Position numbers and translations under genes: made by a program
NCBI GenBank assembly: GCA_041746735.1
Contig: JBGTGP010000023.1
Span: 12,441-76,440 of the forward strand
DNA length: 64,000 nt
Direction of reading: 5' to 3'
Source: Opimibacter sp041746735
Lineage (GTDB): Bacteria; Bacteroidota; Bacteroidia; Chitinophagales; Saprospiraceae
In this document: in pieces, positions 7,442-16,122 of the stretch
How positions within the stretch are numbered: the stretch's first letter is position 1
Layout: each line of letters starts with the position of its first letter
The notes under the pieces: generated by a model
The model's database searches: none
Told to the model about the DNA's origin: nothing
What the model saw: the letters and a program-made list of their open reading frames with translations, nothing else

Positions 7442-9220
7442 TTGAGCCAGGAACCCACCAAAGAAAAACAGCGTGTTGATTGGCAACTGCTGTTGCGATT
7501 GTTCAAACTGGCTCTCCCCTACAGACGACTTCTATGGTTCAGTGCCTTACTGGCTATTATTCTGGCCCCTCTCAATACGCTGCAACCTTACCTGATCAAC
7601 GTCATCGTCGATGAATATATCATCATCCCCAGACCTGATGATCTGGTGGGTATGTGTCTTTTGTTTGCCGGCGTGCTGATACTGACAGGCCTACTGCAGT
7701 ACACATTCATCTTCCTGACCAATCTTCTCGGTCATACCGTCATCAAAGATCTCCGGGTAAAGGTGTTCAACAAGATCACGCACCTGCGGCTGTCCTATTT
7801 TGACAAGACGCCCATTGGAAACCTGACGACCCGGACGATCAATGATATCGAGACCATCAAAACTGTTTTCTCGGAAGGGGTCATCACGATTATTGCCGAT
7901 TTACTAAGTATTGTGGTGGTCGTAGCCGTCATGTTTTATACGAGCCCACTCCTCACCCTCATCACCTTGCTGACGATTCCGCTCATTGCGATCGCCACGC
8001 GGATATTTCAGCAAAAAGTCAAAATATCCTATCAGAAAGTCAGGGCTCAGATTGCCAGACTCAATGCCTTTCTTCAGGAACGCATCAGTGGCATGTCAGT
8101 GGTCCAGATTTTCAACGCGGAAAAGCAGGAACGCGAGAAATTCAGAACCATCAACCGGGAATACACCAAGGCCAATCTGGATGCAATCTTATACTATGCC
8201 ATCTTTTTTCCGGTCGTGGAGATCATCGCCGCTATTGCGTTGGGGCTGATGGTATGGTGGGGTGCCCGCAATGTAGTCGGAGGTTCCGTATCCATGGGGG
8301 CCCTGATTGCGTTTCCGGTGTATGTCAATATGTTGTTCCGGCCTATGCGCTGGTTGGCGGACAAATTTAATACGCTCCAAATGGCGATGGTGGCCGGCGA
8401 ACGGGTTTTTAATATCATCGACAGTGATGAGACCATGGTCGAAAGTGTCACGCCCAGTGTCCGTGATATACCATTCAAAGGGGAAGTTGAATTTGATCAT
8501 GTTTCGTTTACGTATGACGGTGAGCACGATGTATTGCATGATGTATCCTTTAGTATCCCTGCCGGAGCAACCCTGGCGATCGTGGGCAGCACCGGTTCCG
8601 GCAAATCAACGATCATCAATCTGCTCAACCGGTTTTATGATATACGGGAAGGTCAGATCCGGATCGATGGTGTAGATATACGTGAATACAAACTGGAAGA
8701 TCTTCGTAATCGTTTGGCGATTGTACTTCAGGATGTGTATTTGTTTTCGGGAAGTGTATGGGATAATATTTCCCTCCGAAATCCCAATATCTCACAGGAA
8801 CGTATGCTGGAAGCTTCAAAAGTCATTGGGGCGCATCCGTTTATTGAGGCATTACCGGGTGGGTATGCCTATATCATTGCTGAGCGGGGGGGAAATCTCT
8901 CGATGGGTCAGCGCCAGCTCATCTCATTTGTTCGGGCACTGGTCTATGATCCGGAAATTCTGATCCTGGATGAGGCGACATCCTCCATTGATACTGAAAC
9001 AGAAAGCATCATCCAATACGCCATTGAACGTCTTATCGAAAAAAGGACATCCGTCATTATTGCACACCGATTGTCTACCATTCGTCATGCAGATCGTATT
9101 TTAGTCCTGGATAAAGGACGTGTGGTGGAAACCGGAACCCATGAGCAACTGTTGAAAAAAGAAAACGGCGCATACAGACGACTGCATGATATGCAGTTTA
9201 ATTTAGGCGCAACTGTATAA
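7442..9220 (+). CDS. ABC exporter, fused membrane and ATPase domains
   Basis: A 592-residue half-transporter of the MsbA/multidrug type that should work as a homodimer. Six membrane helices occupy about residues 30-320 and the nucleotide-binding domain the rest. Walker A is GSTGSGKST (near 381), the signature is LSMGQRQ (near 486) and Walker B is LILDEATS (near 507), followed by the H-loop IAHRLSTIRHAD. The only plausible start is TTG at 7442: a stop lies 14 codons upstream and no ATG intervenes. Cargo is unknown; lipids, drugs or peptides are all possible. Confidence 0.92.
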   Translation: MSQEPTKEKQRVDWQLLLRLFKLALPYRRLLWFSALLAIILAPLNTLQPYLINVIVDEYIIIPRPDDLVGMCLLFAGVLILTGLLQYTFIFLTNLLGHTVIKDLRVKVFNKITHLRLSYFDKTPIGNLTTRTINDIETIKTVFSEGVITIIADLLSIVVVVAVMFYTSPLLTLITLLTIPLIAIATRIFQQKVKISYQKVRAQIARLNAFLQERISGMSVVQIFNAEKQEREKFRTINREYTKANLDAILYYAIFFPVVEIIAAIALGLMVWWGARNVVGGSVSMGALIAFPVYVNMLFRPMRWLADKFNTLQMAMVAGERVFNIIDSDETMVESVTPSVRDIPFKGEVEFDHVSFTYDGEHDVLHDVSFSIPAGATLAIVGSTGSGKSTIINLLNRFYDIREGQIRIDGVDIREYKLEDLRNRLAIVLQDVYLFSGSVWDNISLRNPNISQERMLEASKVIGAHPFIEALPGGYAYIIAERGGNLSMGQRQLISFVRALVYDPEILILDEATSSIDTETESIIQYAIERLIEKRTSVIIAHRLSTIRHADRILVLDKGRVVETGTHEQLLKKENGAYRRLHDMQFNLGATV

Positions 9221-9323
9221 ATGGCATCAATCTGATATGGAAATGAGCCAAGACCGGTAGGATGACATTCATCTGATCTGTTGTATGACAATGATCTTAC
9301 CCCATCAGTAAATATATGCTAAA

Positions 9324-9794
9324 ATGAAAGCACAGGGATTTAGTATTCGGGCAAACGGGATTGCTGGGTTTGTGTTGATGGTGTTGGTGTTTGTCGCCTT
9401 GTTTTTTCTCGCAAAAGGTGTATTTACCGTGCTGTCCTGGATAGCACCGGTATTGCTGTTGGCGGCGCTACTGATCCACTACAGGACGATCACCAACTAT
9501 TTGAAATTTATACTTTCACTGTTGCGGCGAAACCCGCTGGGTGGTATTATCGCCGTCGTGCTGAGTGTCATTGGATTTCCCATCCTGAGTGGTGTACTTT
9601 TTGGCAAAGCCATACTCGACCGGAAAGTGAAAAAACTCCAGCAACAGTATCAGGCGCGGGAGCAGTCCGAATATGTGGAGTTTGAGGAAATCACCCGCAA
9701 GCCGGAGCAGGACAAAAGGATTGAATTGCCTCCATTGGAATCACAGCCGCGTCAGAAAGATAACAAGGACAATCGCTACGAAGATCTCTTTTAA
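9324..9794 (+). CDS. small membrane protein of unknown function
   Basis: A 156-residue protein. Two or three hydrophobic segments lie at about 14-60 (VLMVLVFVALFFLAKGVF, then VLLLAALLIHY) and about 75-95 (GGIIAVVLSVIGFPILSGVLF). A charged cytoplasmic tail follows, with a KVKKLQQQYQAREQSEYVEFEEI helix and many Glu, Lys and Arg residues. No family is recognised. It ends only 6-21 bases before the glycosyltransferase, so the two are likely co-transcribed. The ordinary amino-acid pattern and the clean spacing support a real gene. Confidence 0.75.
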   Translation: MKAQGFSIRANGIAGFVLMVLVFVALFFLAKGVFTVLSWIAPVLLLAALLIHYRTITNYLKFILSLLRRNPLGGIIAVVLSVIGFPILSGVLFGKAILDRKVKKLQQQYQAREQSEYVEFEEITRKPEQDKRIELPPLESQPRQKDNKDNRYEDLF

Positions 9795-9815
9795 TACCCA
9801 TTGGCCATACCGGGG

Positions 9816-10946
9816 ATGTTGATACTTGCACTTGCATTGGGATGGGCCGGGATGTATATAGGCCTCCAGTCCTTTTACTACTATCATTGGGTACGCACCT
9901 CCTCGATTTCGCACCAAACCAGTCATCAACCTTCCAGGGGGGCAAGTATCGTGATGGTGGTACACAATGAAGCGGAATCCATCGCTGCTACCTTAACGGG
10001 ATTGCTCCACCAGCAGTATCCAACCTCTTTGTTTGAGATCATCCTTGTCGATGATCACTCGGATGATCAAACCGCGGCTATAGTGCAAACGCCAATATTT
10101 GATCGTGTACGGTATTTTTCCCTGAGTGATCATCCTGCGTTTATTCATCCGCCAGCGTATAAGAAATCGGGTATCAACCTTGGAGTAACGAAGGCCCTGT
10201 TTGACACTATCATCGTCACGGATGCAGATTGTACACATCACCCTGTATGGCTGGCCAGCGTGATGCAGCAATTCGACAATACCGGAGTTGTCTTTCAGGC
10301 CTCACCCGTGATTCTATCTCCAAGCACCTCCATGATAGGTAAGATGCAGGAAGTGGAACAGTTGATATTGATGCTCGTTACGGGTGCGGGGATTCGTTCC
10401 GGACTGCATGATCTGGCCAATGGTGCCAATATGGCTTTTGATAAAAAAGCATTCGAACGGGTAGGCGGATATGAAGGAAACCTGGAATATGCCTCCGGCG
10501 ATGATCTGTTTCTAATTGAAAAAATGCGAGCCGCATATCCGGACCGTATAGACTTTTTTGGATCACTACAGGGCGTAGTGTATACAGGTGCAAAAAAGAA
10601 TTGGCGTGACCTTCTTCGTCAACGTCTCCGATGGGCTGGTAAAAACAAAGGATTACAGCGGAAGACGATCCTCAATATCTGGAGAGGTATTGGCTTGTAT
10701 CATGTCATCATGTTGGGATTGCTCTTGAGCGCGATCTGCTCCCTGATCACCTGGTGGCCTCTGATGATCATGTTGATCGCCAAGTGGATAGCCGACTATC
10801 TGCTGATTCGCTCTGCCGCTTCATTTTTCGGCAGATCCTCTCTGCTTCGCTTTTTTATTCCACTGCAGGTGATGTACACAGGATATATTCTGCTGCTGGG
10901 ATGGTCGTTGACGACGGGAAGGCAGGCGGATTGGCAGCGCAAATAA
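9816..10946 (+). CDS. family 2 glycosyltransferase, membrane-anchored
   Basis: About 376 residues from the ATG at 9816; a TTG at 9801 in the same frame would add five residues. One N-terminal helix (LILALALGWAGMYIGLQ) is followed by a GT-A domain: IVMVVHNEAESIAATL, the nucleotide-binding LVDDHSDDQT, the DxD-like VTDADC, ASGDDLFL, and the QRLRW motif of processive GT2 enzymes. Two C-terminal helices follow from about residue 290. The enzyme should transfer a sugar from a nucleotide donor to a lipid or a growing polysaccharide at the inner membrane. Acceptor and sugar cannot be read from the sequence. Confidence 0.88.
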   Translation: MLILALALGWAGMYIGLQSFYYYHWVRTSSISHQTSHQPSRGASIVMVVHNEAESIAATLTGLLHQQYPTSLFEIILVDDHSDDQTAAIVQTPIFDRVRYFSLSDHPAFIHPPAYKKSGINLGVTKALFDTIIVTDADCTHHPVWLASVMQQFDNTGVVFQASPVILSPSTSMIGKMQEVEQLILMLVTGAGIRSGLHDLANGANMAFDKKAFERVGGYEGNLEYASGDDLFLIEKMRAAYPDRIDFFGSLQGVVYTGAKKNWRDLLRQRLRWAGKNKGLQRKTILNIWRGIGLYHVIMLGLLLSAICSLITWWPLMIMLIAKWIADYLLIRSAASFFGRSSLLRFFIPLQVMYTGYILLLGWSLTTGRQADWQRK

Positions 10947-11016
10947 ACTGCACAATAGGCCATTTGGATGAAGCTCATTCACACTGATATCCCACACGAG
11001 CCTGATTCTGGTTTAT

Positions 11017-11024
11017 TACCTTTG
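11017..11024 (+). promoter_or_regulatory. TAnnTTTG promoter box, pfkB-type gene
   Basis: TACCTTTG is an exact match to the Bacteroidota -7 consensus, 22 bases before the ATG at 11047, so the leader would be about 17 bases. Confidence 0.6.
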
Positions 11025-11046
11025 CCCCCTTTACAAATAGCGTGAT

Positions 11047-11970
11047 ATGAGTTTATTGGTGATCGGTACTGTGGCCTTTGATGATATTGAAACCCCCTTT
11101 GGCCGTGCCGAAAAAATCGTCGGCGGAGCCGGGACCTATATCGCATGGTCAGCCTCCTATTTTATCCGGGACATTCGGATGGTCTCGATCATTGGGGATG
11201 ATTTTCCGACATCGGAATTAAATGAATTGAGGGCCCGGGGCGTAGATACGGCAGGGATTCAGCAGATCGAGGGTGGTAAATCCTTTTTCTGGGCCGGCCG
11301 ATATCATCACAATCTCAATGCACGGGATACCTTAATCACGGACCTGAATGTCCTGGCTGATTTTGACCCAGTCTTACCAGAACACTACCGTGATAGTGAA
11401 TATGTCATGTTGGGCAATCTCACCCCAGGTGTACAGATGCGGGTAATCGATCAAATGGCCCGGAGACCTAAAGTGCTGGCCCTGGATACGATGAACTACT
11501 GGATGGACAGTGCCATGACGGAACTGTTAAAAGTCCTGATGCATATCGATCTGCTGATTATCAACGATGAAGAAGCCCGTCAACTTTCCGGTCAGTATTC
11601 CCTACTCAAAGCCAGTGAGATCATTCGGGAGATGGGGCCCCGGTATCTGGTGATTAAGAAAGGGGAACATGGTGCGCTATTGTTTGGAGAAGGTCAGGTC
11701 TTTTTTGCCCCTGCCCTGCCGTTGACAGAAGTCCAGGACCCAACCGGTGCGGGAGATACGTTTGCCGGAGGATTGATGGGCTTTCTGGCGAGCCGGGATA
11801 TGATCAATTTTGAAGTTTTAAAGCAGGCTATAGTGTGTGGCTCGGCCATGGCCTCCTTCTGTGTTGAAAAATTTGGTACAGCAGGGTTGAAAGGATTGAG
11901 CCCAGTCGTGTTGCAGGACAGGTTAGACAAGTTTACCCAACTGGTCCATTTCGAATCTCCCGTGTTGTAG
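11047..11970 (+). CDS. PfkB family sugar kinase
   Basis: A ribokinase-fold kinase of 307 residues. The N-terminal glycine pair region appears as KIVGGAGTYIAWSAS. The C-terminal PfkB signature DPTGAGDTFAGG carries the catalytic base Asp237 and the anion hole. It transfers the ATP gamma-phosphate to a sugar or nucleoside hydroxyl. The substrate is not evident; the sequence is not obviously ribokinase, fructokinase or adenosine kinase. It is followed by a bidirectional hairpin terminator shared with the converging peptidase gene. Confidence 0.88.
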   Translation: MSLLVIGTVAFDDIETPFGRAEKIVGGAGTYIAWSASYFIRDIRMVSIIGDDFPTSELNELRARGVDTAGIQQIEGGKSFFWAGRYHHNLNARDTLITDLNVLADFDPVLPEHYRDSEYVMLGNLTPGVQMRVIDQMARRPKVLALDTMNYWMDSAMTELLKVLMHIDLLIINDEEARQLSGQYSLLKASEIIREMGPRYLVIKKGEHGALLFGEGQVFFAPALPLTEVQDPTGAGDTFAGGLMGFLASRDMINFEVLKQAIVCGSAMASFCVEKFGTAGLKGLSPVVLQDRLDKFTQLVHFESPVL

Positions 11971-11985
11971 AAATTTGGAGTCCCG

Positions 11986-12105
11986 TCAGAAGGTCAGATT
12001 AAAATTTTTATAATACACCCAGATCAGGAGTATGGCAAAGAGCAGGAAGAAGATGATAAATTTGAGAAAACAGCTCCCTTTACGACCGTAGTTTTGGCTT
12101 TCCAT
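11986..12105 (-). CDS. 39-residue single-span membrane protein
   Basis: ATG at 12105, TGA at 11986-11988. The product begins MESQNYGRKGSCFLKF and continues into an almost unbroken hydrophobic run of about 18 residues (IIFFLLFAILLIWVYY), then ends KNFNLTF. A basic, polar N-terminus before one helix predicts N-in topology. It lies just downstream of the prolyl oligopeptidase terminator and converges on the sugar kinase. Small one-helix proteins of this type are often missed by gene callers. The signal is compositional only; no homology could be tested. Confidence 0.5.
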   Translation of the reverse strand: MESQNYGRKGSCFLKFIIFFLLFAILLIWVYYKNFNLTF

Positions 12106-12156
12106 CGCGAATTTTATATAAGTCGCGGCTAAGATATGGAATTGAAATAAAAGAAG

Positions 12157-12186
12157 AAGGGCCCGATATCCCGGGCCCTTTTTTTA
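12157..12186. terminator. bidirectional intrinsic terminator
   Basis: Nine-base perfect stem AAGGGCCCG / CGGGCCCTT with loop ATATCC, followed on the plus strand by seven T. It lies directly after the stop of the minus-strand peptidase and also downstream of the plus-strand sugar kinase, so it can serve both. Confidence 0.8.
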
Positions 12187-14289
12187 GTCCTGGACCACTT
12201 TGGAAAAGTCGGGAGTGATCCCCATATTTGCCCAGGTAAACGCATACATATCTCTCTGTAATTCAATTTGTTGGGTAGTGGATACAGATCCATGGCCAGC
12301 TTTGGTCTGAATCCGGATCATCACCGGGTTATCCCCTTCATGGCATTCCTGCAGGGTCGCCGCAAACTTGAAGGAATGAGCTGGCACTACCCGGTCATCA
12401 TGATCGGCTGTGGTGATGAGCGTGGCGGGATAGGCCGTGCCTTTTTTCAACGCATGTACGGGGCTGTAGTTTTTTAAATATTCAAACATTTCCTGAGAGT
12501 CATCTACGGTACCATAGTCGGCTGCCCAGCCGGCTCCTGCGGTAAAGGTGTGATACCGGAGCATATCCATAACGCCCACAGCGGGTATGGCCACCTTGCA
12601 GAGATCCGGACGCTGGGTCATGGTCGCCCCCACCAATAAACCGCCATTTGAGCCCCCCATAATGGCCAGGTAATCACTGGATGTATACTTTTCCTGCATC
12701 AGGTATTCCGCGGCAGCGATAAAATCATCAAAGACATTCTGCTTCTTCAATTTCGTACCCGCTTCATGCCAGGTTTCGCCATATTCACCACCTCCACGGA
12801 GATTGGGTTGAGCATAAATACCTCCCTGTTCAAGCCAGGCCACACGCATGGCTGAAAAAGAGGGTGTCAGACTGATGTTAAATCCGCCGTAGGCGTAGAG
12901 CCAGGTTGGGTTTTTACCATTTAATGTGATTCCTTTTTTATGGACGATAAACATGGGCACCTTGGTCCCATCCTTACTGGAATAGAATATTTGTTTGGTT
13001 TCATACGCGTCCGGATCAAAGTCGACCTGGGGCTGGCGATACAAAGTGGATTTGCCGCTGGCTATATCATAGTGGTAGATGGTGGAAGGACTGGTAAAGG
13101 AAGTAAACGAATAATAGAGATCGGGGTCTGTCTTATGGGCACCAAGTCTGGAGATAGATCCAATGCCCGGAAGTGCTATCTCGCGTTCCAGCTTTCCGGT
13201 GAGGTCAAATTGTTTTGCGGCGGATTTGGCATCGATGAGGTACTCCGCGAAGAGTTTGCCTCCGCCTGATCCGGCCTGGAGGACATGTTTGGTTTCTGGT
13301 ATGATATCTATCCAATCGGAACGTCCGGGTTTGTCAAGATCTACGGCGATGACGCGGTAATTGGGTGCATGGATATTGGTATTGAAGAAGAAGCGGCTGC
13401 CTTCATTTTCCACATAATTGATATCCGCAAAATAATCATCATTGATCTGTACCAGGGGACTGGTGGGTCGGCTGAGGTCTTTGATATAGATCCGGTTTCC
13501 TGAGGTGTTTTGTGCAGCGGAGATGACGAGCCATTTTTGATCTTCAGTTACATGGCCCCAGATATAACGGTTGGGTTGCTGCTCCCCACCAAAGATCAAT
13601 ATATCGGAAGACTGGGGTGTGCCGAGTTTGTGATAGTAGAGTTTGTGGTGTTGTGTTTTTCCGGAAAGCTGGCTTCCATCTTTGGGATTGTCATAGCTGC
13701 TATAATAGAAACCTTCGTTATTGTACCACGAGGTTCCGCTAAACTTGACGTTGATGAGCGTGTCTTCGAGGATCGATTTGGTGATGGCATTCATCACGAT
13801 GACTTTGCGCCAGTCAGAGCCTCCTTCGGTCACCTGATGTGCGGAAAGGGAGCCATCATGAGAGAAAGAAACACCGGCCAGACCGACAGTGGCATCTTCA
13901 GAAAAAGTATTGGGATCCAGAAAAACTTCGGGTTCGGCTTCGGGTTGCCCCTTAGGCCTGCGATACAGTACGCTATGGTTTTGAAGGCCGGTATTGCGAT
14001 AAAAGTATTCAAACGAACCTTCCTTAAACGGGGCCGAAATGCGTTCATAATCGACCAGAGATTCGAGTCGCTTTTGCAGATCTTCCCGCCAACTGATCTG
14101 GTCCAAATAACCAAAAGTGACTTTGTTCTGTGCTTCCACCCATTGACTGGTAGCACGGGAAGTGTCATTTTCCAACCAGCGGTAAGGATCTGGGACCTCC
14201 ATACCATGATAGACATCGATGTGATCCGATTTTTCGGTGACGGGATAAGTCAGTTTCCGGGAGGCTGGGTCAGTCTGGTTACAACTCAT
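12184..14289 (-). CDS. prolyl oligopeptidase (S9A), possibly a frameshifted lipoprotein
   Basis: A 701-residue serine peptidase that cuts short peptides after proline. The N-terminal LTYPVTEKSDHIDVYHGMEVPDPYRWLEND is typical. A seven-bladed propeller gates the site, and the C-terminal hydrolase domain holds Ser547 in GGSNGG, the Asp in TTADHDDRVVP and the His in KAGHGSVS. The annotated ATG gives MSCNQTDP with no export signal. In the next frame, an ATG at 14338 reads MKISFHLIPP and then stops. Deleting one base of the six-G run at 14309-14314 joins the frames as MKISFHLIPPFILTACMSC, a lipoprotein signal with lipobox LTAC. Either the copy is phase-shifted or mutated, or the read has an indel there. 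The mature domain is intact. Confidence 0.92.
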   Translation of the reverse strand: MSCNQTDPASRKLTYPVTEKSDHIDVYHGMEVPDPYRWLENDTSRATSQWVEAQNKVTFGYLDQISWREDLQKRLESLVDYERISAPFKEGSFEYFYRNTGLQNHSVLYRRPKGQPEAEPEVFLDPNTFSEDATVGLAGVSFSHDGSLSAHQVTEGGSDWRKVIVMNAITKSILEDTLINVKFSGTSWYNNEGFYYSSYDNPKDGSQLSGKTQHHKLYYHKLGTPQSSDILIFGGEQQPNRYIWGHVTEDQKWLVISAAQNTSGNRIYIKDLSRPTSPLVQINDDYFADINYVENEGSRFFFNTNIHAPNYRVIAVDLDKPGRSDWIDIIPETKHVLQAGSGGGKLFAEYLIDAKSAAKQFDLTGKLEREIALPGIGSISRLGAHKTDPDLYYSFTSFTSPSTIYHYDIASGKSTLYRQPQVDFDPDAYETKQIFYSSKDGTKVPMFIVHKKGITLNGKNPTWLYAYGGFNISLTPSFSAMRVAWLEQGGIYAQPNLRGGGEYGETWHEAGTKLKKQNVFDDFIAAAEYLMQEKYTSSDYLAIMGGSNGGLLVGATMTQRPDLCKVAIPAVGVMDMLRYHTFTAGAGWAADYGTVDDSQEMFEYLKNYSPVHALKKGTAYPATLITTADHDDRVVPAHSFKFAATLQECHEGDNPVMIRIQTKAGHGSVSTTQQIELQRDMYAFTWANMGITPDFSKVVQD

Positions 14290-14461
14290 ACAAGCCGTTA
14301 GGATGAAAGGGGGGTATTAGATGAAAAGAAATCTTCATGGTGCGGGTGTGAATAAGAGGTGGCTTAAATCAGGGCTGTAAAATAGGAAGTACTGAGAGGT
14401 CCGGTGTGGCAAACCGACCGTAAGGACTCTACTGAATGGCCCCTCTTTCCGGCCAATGCAG

Positions 14462-15010
14462 TTAACGGGGAGGTCTGTTGGAGAATCCAAAAAAACTTCC
14501 GCAGACACCTCCGATGATGTGTGCAAACTGAGATATCTGGTCTGTGGCCAGACTCTGAAGAACTTCCTTCCCGATGAAGAGTAAGGCGACCAGGATAAAG
14601 GTCAGCGGGATTTCTCCGCTTTTGGTGTTGGTAAAACTAACCAACAGGATGAGCATGAAAACGATACCACTAGCCCCGAGTAGTCCGGTATGGAAGAAAA
14701 CGACATTCAGTAATCCGGTCACCAGGGCTGTAATCAGGATCATCAATAGTGTTCTTGCATCCCCATATTTTTCTTCTACAATGGGGCCCAGCAAGAGCAC
14801 GAATGTGAGGTTGCCCATGAGATGTTCAATACTGACATGACCGACGACATGAGTGAAGAGGGTGATCAGAGAGAGGGGTTGAGCGATACTGACATGACCC
14901 AGTGTAAACCAGGGCATGAGGCTTCCGGCCAGAACCCGATCCAGGAAAAAAACGGCTACGCAGATCAGGGAATAGCCCAGGATCACGGGCGAGTTGAACT
15001 TCAGTTTCAT
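14462..15010 (-). CDS. rhomboid family intramembrane serine protease
   Basis: A compact rhomboid of 182 residues with six predicted helices. The family marks are present: HVSIEHLMGNLTFVLLLGPIVEEKYG (HxxGN-type oxyanion region in helix 2), the catalytic serine Ser114 in GASG, and the base His164 in FAHIIGG. The enzyme cuts membrane proteins within or near their transmembrane helices. Substrates are unknown. It is the last ordinary gene before the duplicated surface-protein cassette. Confidence 0.85.
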   Translation of the reverse strand: MKLKFNSPVILGYSLICVAVFFLDRVLAGSLMPWFTLGHVSIAQPLSLITLFTHVVGHVSIEHLMGNLTFVLLLGPIVEEKYGDARTLLMILITALVTGLLNVVFFHTGLLGASGIVFMLILLVSFTNTKSGEIPLTFILVALLFIGKEVLQSLATDQISQFAHIIGGVCGSFFGFSNRPPR

Positions 15011-15053
15011 AGTGGATATATTTTCGAATCCGGAGTGAAAATAGGGGAATTAT

Positions 15054-15126
15054 GAGAGGTGAGAGGTTGAGAGGTTGAGAGGTTGAGGAGTTGAGAGGTT
15101 GAGGCGTTGAGAGGTTGAGGAGTTTA
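15054..15126 (+). repeat. GAGAGGTTGA tandem block, copy 1
   Basis: About seven imperfect tandem copies of a ten-base GAGAGGTTGA-type unit, with variants such as GAGGAGTTGA and GAGGCGTTGA. Related blocks start the other two R elements at about 20754 and 26337. Confidence 0.8.
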
Positions 15127-15304
15127 GTGTGTAAGGATGACTATGCGTTGGTGATGATGTTGACAGGAGATTTGGCTAATGGATACGGCTGGTGTTCCTG
15201 GAGCGAGATCTTGGGCGACTCCTTCTGGGTTGGAGATGGGGGTGTGCTTCGGACCCCGGGTTGCAACCCGGGGTTATAGATGGGTAAGCCCTTCGGGCTT
15301 ATGT
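15121..15304 (+). repeat. R element copy 1 (palindrome-rich flanking repeat)
   Basis: About 180 bp that recur near 20800-21000 and 26381-26583. Shared parts include GTTGACAGGAGATTTG, GGATACGGCTGGTGTTCC, a perfect 22-base palindrome at 15253-15274 (core CCGGGTTGCAACCCGG), and the small hairpin AAGCCCTTCGGGCTT. No open frame is conserved among the three copies. The element borders each surface-protein unit and is a plausible substrate for the recombination that duplicated it. This gene-poor stretch (15011-16122) otherwise holds only the hairpins and the conserved leader listed below. Confidence 0.8.
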
Positions 15305-15315
15305 GGGATAAGTGG

Positions 15316-15357
15316 TGACTTTGCAGGAGCGGGTCGCGACCCGCCCCTACAAAGTCA
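15316..15357. repeat. 42-base near-perfect inverted repeat
   Basis: Outer arms TGACTTTG / CAAAGTCA enclose a 16-base perfect palindrome (GCGGGTCGCGACCCGC, 15329-15344), with two mismatches between them. It resembles the short interspersed palindromes scattered through many environmental bacterial genomes. A decayed relative lies near 26676-26705. Confidence 0.65.
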
Positions 15358-15660
15358 AGGACAATCCATTCAGGCTTATGGGGGATATAGCTTTAGACGG
15401 GCAGCGGAATATCCGATTGCGAGGCGGAATGTGGAAATCAGGGAAAGAGAATTATGTCAGGGGGGCATAAAATATTTTGTTATTCCGAAATATTGATTAA
15501 CTTTAATTCTACAAACACCCAAGCCAATTCTACTTCGAATGAACCAGGCTCTGAGTATCCACCATCTCAGCGCATCAGCGCATTAAATGGAATCAGACCG
15601 TATGCCATGATCCTTCCTAAGAAACATCCGGCCCACTCTTTCGTATTCTCCCTTCGACAA

Positions 15661-15715
15661 GGCCTTTACCTTTTACCCTTCACCTTTTACCCCACTTGCG
15701 CGCAATACGCGCAAG
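15661..15715. repeat. TTTACC minisatellite plus hairpin
   Basis: The block CTTTACCTTTTACCCTTCAC is the reverse complement of the GGTAAAG repeat seen at 4297 and 42540. It is followed by an eight-base stem CTTGCGCG / CGCGCAAG with a five-base loop (15695-15715). A similar combination lies at 26600-26675. Confidence 0.65.
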
Positions 15716-15719
15716 ACAG

Positions 15720-16075
15720 AGCATCAACGCTATCTGACTGTGTTCGAATCACTATTGGATGTTGGCTTGCAGCAGCAATTTTTATCTGCGAATTCTCCTC
15801 TTCAATATACAGAATATCAGTTTATTATGCCGCCAGGTGCATCAGGCTGTATGCCTATTGGTGCATTGATGCCTGGAAGTGCATTTGGTGGTTGATTTTG
15901 GATTTCTTACATTCGACAACAAAGTGGAGACGGCGCTATGTGCCGGTGAGGGTGCGAGACAAGGTCCGCCTCTCCCGGAGCCCCGTAGCGTTTTCAGCAT
16001 AAGGAAATGCAGTCAGGGATGGGAGAGGCTCTGCAAGAATGCCGGGGATTCCGGCAAGGCGAGCGTACACCAAAG
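15720..16075 (+). other. conserved leader element, copy A
   Basis: About 350 bp that are nearly identical to 21282-21640 and lie directly upstream of each cysteine-rich lipoprotein gene. The 3' 180 bases differ at only a few positions between copies. Possible structure includes a long bulged stem (CCGGTGAGGG with CTCTCCCGG) and a terminal hairpin CCGG-loop-CCGG, which appears in copy B as CCGA-loop-TCGG, a compensated change. One frame reads without stops through HQRYLTVFESLLD and ends MPGSAFGG-stop in both copies, but it has no start codon, so it may instead be a gene remnant. Leader RNA and decayed gene are both open. Confidence 0.5.
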
Positions 16076-16122
16076 CAAAAGAGAACTTGTGATTATCTCT
16101 TAACAGTTTTAATTCAATTACA

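Noticed and set aside
15454..16002. A 182-codon frame across the TTTACC repeat and leader A
   Set aside because: It crosses minisatellite and hairpin sequence; only its second half is shared with copy B, and substitutions there do not favour this frame. Kept instead as a non-coding leader.
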